NCBI GenBank assembly: GCA_027452165.1
Contig: DAIDGX010000019.1
Coordinates: 62,001-126,000, forward strand
Direction: 5' to 3'
DNA length: 64,000 nucleotides
Source of the DNA: Vulcanimicrobiota bacterium
GTDB lineage: Bacteria > Vulcanimicrobiota > Vulcanimicrobiia > Vulcanimicrobiales > Vulcanimicrobiaceae
The notes below the pieces were generated by a model. The model did no database searches. It worked only from the letters and a program-made list of their open reading frames with translations, and was not told the origin of the DNA. The translations under genes were made by a program, and so were the position numbers. Positions 59,475 through 64,000 of this stretch are shown in pieces; positions within the stretch are counted from its first letter, which is position 1; each line of letters begins with the position of its first letter.

Positions 59475-60875
59475 ATGTCCACGACCGTACCGCCCACCTC
59501 GCGAACCGGGCCCGAGTTCTGCGAGAACGCACTGCAAGCAATCGGCCATACGCCTCTGGTCAAGCTCAACAAGGTAACCGACGGAGCCGAGTGCCTCGTG
59601 CTCGCCAAGGTGGAGTACGTCAATCCCGGCGGCAGCGTCAAGGATCGCCCCGCGGTCGCCATGCTCGATGCAGCTGAACGAGCCGGCCTGCTCAAACCCG
59701 GCGGAACCATCGTCGAACCGACGAGCGGCAACACCGGCTCGGGCCTTGCAATGGCGGCCGCGATTCGCGGATACCGCTGCATTCTCGTCATGCCCGACAA
59801 GATGTCGAAAGAGAAAATCGATCTCTTGAAGGCCTACGGCGCCGAGGTCGTCGTCACGCCGACCAACGTTCCGTCCGATTCGCCCGAATCATATTACGGC
59901 GTGGCGAACCGGCTCGCGGCCGAGATTCCCGGCGCATTTCAACCCAACCAATTTCACAACCACCACAACCCCGATGCGCACTACGCGACGACGGGCCCCG
60001 AGATCTGGGAACAGACGCGTGGCACGTTGACGCATTTCGTCGCCGGCTTGGGTACGGGCGGTACGATCTCGGGTACGGCGCGTTACCTCAAGGAACGTAA
60101 CGCGAACATTCACGTCGTCGGTGCCGATCCCGAAGGATCGATCTATTCCGGCGATACGCCGAAATCGTACGCGGTCGAAGGAATCGGCATGAACTACCTG
60201 CCCGAAACCGTCGATTTGAAGGTGATCGACGAGATGGTGCGTGTCTCAGACCGCGAGTCGTTCCTCATGGCACGACGCATCGCGCGTGAAGAGGGGCTGC
60301 TCGTCGGCGGTTCGTCTGGCACTGCGGCCGTCGCCGCGATCAAGCTCGCCAAAACACTGCCGAAAGACGCCATCGTCGTCGTGATCTTCCCCGACTCAGG
60401 CCGCGGCTACATGTCGAAAATTTTCAACGATGACTGGATGATCGCAAACGGCTTCCTCGCCGAAGGCAAACGGAAGGCCACCGTCGGCGACGTGCTACGT
60501 GGCAAAACACCGTTACCTCCGATGATCACGGTCAGCCCGGACGACACGGTGAAGACCGCTCTCGATCTGCTTCGCACGTATGAAATTTCGCAGTTACCCG
60601 TCATGCGCGAACGCGAGATCGTCGGCAGCATCAACGACGTCGGCGTTATGCAGGCGGTGTTCGACCAGGCCGACGTGCTCCACAAGCCCGTCATCGATGT
60701 GATGGGCAGGCCGTTTCCGACGATCGAGCACGCGGCGGAGATCGAGCGCGCGTACAAGTTGCTCACGCTTGCAAATCCCGCACTCGTCGTCGTCGATGAG
60801 GACGAGCCGATCGGCGTCGTCACGCGCCACGACATTATCAGCTTCCTCTCCACCACGAGCGACGCCAAGAGCTAA
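59475..60875 (+). CDS. cbs: Cystathionine beta-synthase with C-terminal CBS pair
   Basis: 466 residues. The PLP lysine is in VNPGGSVKDRPA, the phosphate loop in PTSGNTGSGLAMAAA and GLGTGGTISGTARYL. The C-terminal CBS pair (about 350-460: TVKTALDLLRTYEISQLPVM, IERAYKLLTLANPALVVVDEDEPIGVVTRHD) may bind an adenosyl regulator. It condenses serine and homocysteine to cystathionine. ATG 59475 follows GGGCGAGC. The next gene is 2 bp downstream and completes transsulfuration. Confidence 0.93.
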   Translation: MSTTVPPTSRTGPEFCENALQAIGHTPLVKLNKVTDGAECLVLAKVEYVNPGGSVKDRPAVAMLDAAERAGLLKPGGTIVEPTSGNTGSGLAMAAAIRGYRCILVMPDKMSKEKIDLLKAYGAEVVVTPTNVPSDSPESYYGVANRLAAEIPGAFQPNQFHNHHNPDAHYATTGPEIWEQTRGTLTHFVAGLGTGGTISGTARYLKERNANIHVVGADPEGSIYSGDTPKSYAVEGIGMNYLPETVDLKVIDEMVRVSDRESFLMARRIAREEGLLVGGSSGTAAVAAIKLAKTLPKDAIVVVIFPDSGRGYMSKIFNDDWMIANGFLAEGKRKATVGDVLRGKTPLPPMITVSPDDTVKTALDLLRTYEISQLPVMREREIVGSINDVGVMQAVFDQADVLHKPVIDVMGRPFPTIEHAAEIERAYKLLTLANPALVVVDEDEPIGVVTRHDIISFLSTTSDAKS

Positions 60876-60877
60876 GC

Positions 60878-62032
60878 ATGCGATTCAGTACCAAAGCGAT
60901 TCATGTCGGCCAGGAAGCCGACACGGCGACCGGGGCCACGATCGTTCCCGTATATCAGACCTCGACCTACACGCAAGAGGCCGTCGGGCAACACAAGGGC
61001 TTCGATTATAGTCGAACCATCAATCCCACGCGCCTCGCGCTCGAGAAGCAACTTGCGGCGCTCGAAGGCGCCGAGTTCGGCTATGCGTTTGCAAGCGGCA
61101 TGGCCGCCACGGCTGCGGTGTTGAACCTGCTCTCGGCGGGCGATCACGCGGTCGTCACCGACGATCTCTACGGCGGAACGTATCGCCTCTTCTCGCGCGT
61201 GTTGGAACGCTACGGCCTGTCATTCACCTACGTGGATATGAGCGACCTTGCTGCCGTGCGCGCCGCCGTGCGACCGAACACCAAGCTCTTCTGGATCGAG
61301 ACCCCTACCAATCCACTCTTGAAGTTGATCGATATCGCCGGGGTCGCGTCGGTTCGCACCGAGGCTGCCTCGAGCGCCACCGTCGTCGTCGATAATACGT
61401 TTGCGTCGCCATACTTCCAGCAACCGCTCGCGCTCGGCGCCGACGTCGTCGTTCATTCGACGACAAAATACATCGGCGGGCATTCCGACGTTGTCGGCGG
61501 CATCGCGATCACCAAAGACGCGGCGATCGCCGACGTCATCAAATTCCATCAGAATGCGGTTGGCGGCGTTCCCGGCCCGCACGATGCCTGGCTCACCATG
61601 CGCGGGGCGAAGACCCTCGCGCTACGCATGCGGCAGCACGCCGAGAACGCAGGCGTCGTCGCCGAATTTTTGGAGCGGCATCCCGAAGTCGCTCGCGTGT
61701 ATTATCCGGGTCTTGTCTCGCACCCGCAGCACGAACTCGCAAAGCGGCAAATGAGCGGGTTCGGCGGCATGGTGTCGTTCGTACTCAAAGGCGAGCAGCA
61801 GCGCGCCATCGACTTCGCAAACCGACTCACCTACTTCAGCCTTGCCGAGAGCTTGGGTGGGGTCGAATCGCTCATCTGTCATCCGGCGCGCATGACGCAC
61901 GGATCGATTCCCAAAGAAGACCGGGAACGCCGCGGCGTCACCGACGGACTCTTGCGACTCTCGGTCGGCGTCGAAGACGTTGAGGACCTGCTCGACGACT
62001 TGAGCCGCGCGCTCTCAGTAGTCCCGGCCTAG
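60878..62032 (+). CDS. Cystathionine gamma-synthase/lyase (Cys/Met metabolism PLP enzyme)
   Basis: 384 residues. PLP enzyme with YSRTINPTRLALEKQLAALEGAEFGYAFASGMAA, DDLYGGTYRLF, WIETPTNPLLKLIDI, VVDNTFASPYFQQPLALGADVVVHSTTKYIGGHSD (PLP Lys in STTKY) and the C-terminal ESLGGVESLICHPARMTHGSIP. Next to cbs it is probably a cystathionine gamma-lyase (reverse transsulfuration: homocysteine to cysteine), though gamma-synthase cannot be ruled out. The 3' end overlaps the opposite gene by 18 bp. Confidence 0.93.
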   Translation: MRFSTKAIHVGQEADTATGATIVPVYQTSTYTQEAVGQHKGFDYSRTINPTRLALEKQLAALEGAEFGYAFASGMAATAAVLNLLSAGDHAVVTDDLYGGTYRLFSRVLERYGLSFTYVDMSDLAAVRAAVRPNTKLFWIETPTNPLLKLIDIAGVASVRTEAASSATVVVDNTFASPYFQQPLALGADVVVHSTTKYIGGHSDVVGGIAITKDAAIADVIKFHQNAVGGVPGPHDAWLTMRGAKTLALRMRQHAENAGVVAEFLERHPEVARVYYPGLVSHPQHELAKRQMSGFGGMVSFVLKGEQQRAIDFANRLTYFSLAESLGGVESLICHPARMTHGSIPKEDRERRGVTDGLLRLSVGVEDVEDLLDDLSRALSVVPA

Positions 62033-62590
62033 CGGATACGCCGTCGCCGAAGCACGCTTAAAGACCGCTTCGGCCGTGTTGATATCGAGATCGCCGAGCC
62101 GCGCGCTCATCACGAGGGCCACACCACGTGCACCGTCGATCCAGATACAGACGAAGATCTTCATGGTGGAGAACCCATCGCCGGAGGTTACCTCGAGTAC
62201 CTCCGCGGGCATACCGTTCGAGAGCGTGAACGGGTGCTTTCCGCGTACGATCGCGTCTTTGAGTTGCGAACGCAGTTGCTGTTCGTACACGCTGTCGAAT
62301 CCGTCGAGATTGCCATTGTAAGCCTGAAGTTGCACCAGAAGCGCCTTCGGCGCCCCGTCGCCCTTGGTAGCCCATCCGGCTACCACGAGCGGGTCTTGGG
62401 GGAGCTTATCGACCGTGACGTGACGCTGCGGCGAGATGGGAAACCAACCGGCGGGAACCTGGATGCGCATCGCCGGATCGCGATAGATTAGCGTCTCCGG
62501 CGCAGGCGTTGGGGCCGGCACCTGCGCGGCAGCGATCGACGGGAGCAACAGCGCCGCCGCGAATGCGACCAAAATCGACGTACGTTTCAT
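62015..62590 (-). CDS. Secreted hypothetical protein
   Basis: 191 residues. Signal peptide TSILVAFAAALLLPSIAAAQ, a short Pro/Ala linker, then a folded part beginning TLIYRDPAMRIQVPAGWFPIS, which looks like the opening of PsbP- or DUF1795-like periplasmic proteins. Further elements are KALLVQLQAYNGNLDGFDSVYEQQLRSQLK and TMKIFVCIWIDGARGVALVMSARLG. Function unknown. It is downstream of the esterase gene with 1 bp between the esterase stop and its start side. Confidence 0.7.
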   Translation of the reverse strand: MKRTSILVAFAAALLLPSIAAAQVPAPTPAPETLIYRDPAMRIQVPAGWFPISPQRHVTVDKLPQDPLVVAGWATKGDGAPKALLVQLQAYNGNLDGFDSVYEQQLRSQLKDAIVRGKHPFTLSNGMPAEVLEVTSGDGFSTMKIFVCIWIDGARGVALVMSARLGDLDINTAEAVFKRASATAYPLGRDY

Positions 62591-63625
62591 TTAAGCCTTG
62601 TCGAGGACGGCGGCGAGCGCCGGGAGCGAGATTTCGTATCGGTAGCCGACGTTGCGGTGATCGTCGTCGAATTCCTCGTGACGGACCTCGAGTCCACACG
62701 CACGCATGCGCTCGGCGAGGACCCGAGCGCCGATATCGAGCCCGTATTCGTCGCGACGCCCACAGTCCAGGTAACGAAGGCGCAAGCGCGCGAGTTCCGC
62801 GACGCGTCCGTCCACGCGCTCCACGGGATCGAACGCGAGCCACCGGGCGAAAATCTCATCGCGCACCTCCCCCGTACGTAGATCGAACGGGAGATCGAGA
62901 TCGAACGAAGCAGCCGACCGCGGCGAGTAGGCCGCTGCGTAGCCGAGCATCTCCATCGTCTCGTAGTCGCTCTGCGCTCGCTTGTGCTTCGCTTCGAATG
63001 CCTCCACAAATGCCTGCAGCGAAAACGCGTGGCGTTCGAGCGTGCGTTGCGTGGATTTGAACGCACCCGTAACCGCGTAGCGAAAGTAGGCATCGCCGCT
63101 GTGCGACGCATACGCTCCAAAAACGCCCGGATGCTCCATCACCAGGTGAATCGCGCCGAAACCGCCCGACGACTTCCCGAATACAGCTCGTCCACCTTCG
63201 CGTGGAAGCGTGCGATACCGCGCATCCACATGGGCGACAACATCACGCACGACGTAGGTGGCGTAGGAACCGTTATGTACCGAGTTCACGTACTGCGAGC
63301 CGCCAAGCCGCGTGAATCCATCGACGAGCACGACGAGCGCGGCGGGCATGCGCTTTTTCGCGATCAAATCGTCAGCCCATTGCACCAAATTTCGCTCCCA
63401 GGCACGTCCCGCAACGAGTCCGAGCGCGTTCCCTGTATATCCGTGCAGACAGTAGAGCACGGGATACCGCTGCGAGCCTTCCGGGTCGTACCCCGGCGGC
63501 AGATAGGTGACCACCGGGCGACGCGATGGGTCGCCCAACGGATTTCCCGCGAGCGCCTCACTCTCGAGTGTTTCGAAGCAGAGCGATCCGCGTAGGCCGA
63601 GGAGTTCGGCGTAGCTCGATTCCAT
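62591..63625 (-). CDS. Esterase of the S-formylglutathione hydrolase/Fes type (alpha/beta hydrolase)
   Basis: About 344 residues. PVVTYLPPGYDPEGSQRYPVLYCLHGYTGN is the esterase-D-like opening; the nucleophile Ser is in FGKSSGGFGAIHL, an Asp in LDCGRRDEYGLDIGARV and the His in FDDDHRNVGYRYE. The family covers FrmB, enterochelin and feruloyl esterases; the substrate is unknown. No signal peptide. ATG 63625 is chosen; GTG 63634 adds three residues. Confidence 0.86.
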   Translation of the reverse strand: MESSYAELLGLRGSLCFETLESEALAGNPLGDPSRRPVVTYLPPGYDPEGSQRYPVLYCLHGYTGNALGLVAGRAWERNLVQWADDLIAKKRMPAALVVLVDGFTRLGGSQYVNSVHNGSYATYVVRDVVAHVDARYRTLPREGGRAVFGKSSGGFGAIHLVMEHPGVFGAYASHSGDAYFRYAVTGAFKSTQRTLERHAFSLQAFVEAFEAKHKRAQSDYETMEMLGYAAAYSPRSAASFDLDLPFDLRTGEVRDEIFARWLAFDPVERVDGRVAELARLRLRYLDCGRRDEYGLDIGARVLAERMRACGLEVRHEEFDDDHRNVGYRYEISLPALAAVLDKA

Positions 63626-63680
63626 GATAGCCACGTTCGCCGCGAGGGGTGGCCGTTACCGCACGCCAACTCGCCCGGAC

Positions 63681-64000
63681 ATGCGCCTTCTTCGAATCGC
63701 GTTCGTCTGCATCGGCGCGCTCATCGCGCTCTCCGCGCACCCGGCGCGTGCCGCCGGCACTTGGAGCACCTGGGACACGTCACGCATCATACGCGCTGGA
63801 GCGGTGCCGGTCTTTACCGTTGACGGCAAACCGTTTTACGTGTACGGCGCTGCTTTTTTCTACGAGCGCATTCCACGCGACCGGTGGCGCATCGATCTCG
63901 AACGTTACAAGACGCTCGGCATCAACACGATCGACCTGTATCTGATTTGGAACTGGCACGAACCCGCCCCGAACGTCGTTGATTTCGACGGGCATACCAA
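63681..64000 (+). CDS. Secreted GH35-type beta-galactosidase (partial, 5' end only)
   Basis: 106 residues are visible before the window ends. A signal peptide (LLRIAFVCIGALIALSAHPARAA) is followed by the glycoside hydrolase 35 opening: FTVDGKPFYVYGAAFFYERIPRDRWRIDLERYKTLGINTIDLYLIWNWHEPAPNVVDFDGHT. The TYxxWNxHEP-like segment IWNWHEP is the GH35 hallmark. The catalytic Glu residues lie beyond the edge. Divergent from the esterase, 55 bp apart. Confidence 0.82.
   Translation, partial: MRLLRIAFVCIGALIALSAHPARAAGTWSTWDTSRIIRAGAVPVFTVDGKPFYVYGAAFFYERIPRDRWRIDLERYKTLGINTIDLYLIWNWHEPAPNVVDFDGHT

Overview
The window is 64 kb of densely coded, GC-rich bacterial chromosome. It has no CRISPR array, no intact insertion sequence and no rRNA operon. 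The gene set combines a cobalamin-dependent ribonucleotide reductase with cobalamin salvage, a type-A RNase P RNA, a small SRP RNA, an actinobacterial-style LexA box, a complete homogentisate pathway, and several secreted proteins with low-complexity Ala/Pro/Thr linkers. This suggests a free-living heterotroph on the Terrabacteria side of the tree. Candidatus Eremiobacterota (WPS-2) or a neighbouring phylum is my best guess, but that is inference from gene content, not a placement. Genes are packed with ATGA or GTGA overlaps, and GTG and TTG starts are common.

Region by region. 1-4.9 kb, minus strand: SRP RNA, DUF4446 protein, M23 peptidase, YggT, LepA, RdgB and a GNAT enzyme cut by the left edge. 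4.9-14.3 kb: an M3-fold protein that has lost its zinc site, PEBP and CDGSH proteins, then tyrosine catabolism (hmgA, fahA, hpd and an unknown gene), deoC and an aldehyde dehydrogenase. 14.3-20 kb: a PAS-GGDEF-EAL protein, EgtB and isocitrate dehydrogenase. 20-25.3 kb, minus: serA, two histidine phosphatases, cobT and cobS, read as serine synthesis plus cobalamin lower-ligand assembly. 25.4-27.6 kb: a half-length ALDH-like protein, a class II aldolase and an EAL phosphodiesterase, translationally coupled. 27.7-29.3 kb: tRNA-Ser, a SnoaL-like protein, aroE and yqeG. 29.4-33.2 kb: nrdJ behind a LexA-type box and an NrdR-like box. 33.2-33.7 kb: an AT-rich, repeat-bearing spacer.

33.7-44.5 kb: mixed single genes (cyclase with degenerate receiver, psuG, msrA, CoA transferase, deacetylase, HxlR regulator and its divergent dehydrogenase, BrkB, hydrolase, secreted proteins). 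44.5-51.1 kb, minus: a housekeeping block, yceD-rpmF-fabH-fabD-fabG-acpP followed by ffh, rpsP, khpA and rimM. 51.2-55 kb: a more accessory stretch with a lytic transglycosylase and two small proteins, tRNA-Ile, a decayed MBOAT acyltransferase and a terpene-cyclase-like toroid protein. 55.1-56 kb: two tRNA-Ala genes and rnpB carrying a 103-bp tandem duplication. 56-64 kb: DUF1858 and DUF2203 proteins, rapZ-yvcK, a lipoprotein, cystathionine beta-synthase and gamma-synthase/lyase, a secreted protein, an esterase and the start of a GH35 beta-galactosidase.

No single large undescribed system stands out. The strongest unusual signals are the tandem duplication inside RNase P RNA, the LexA-type box in front of nrdJ, the zinc-site-less M3 protein, the rimM gene with no canonical start codon, and the transglycosylase/glycine-rich/coiled-coil cassette beside tRNA-Ile.
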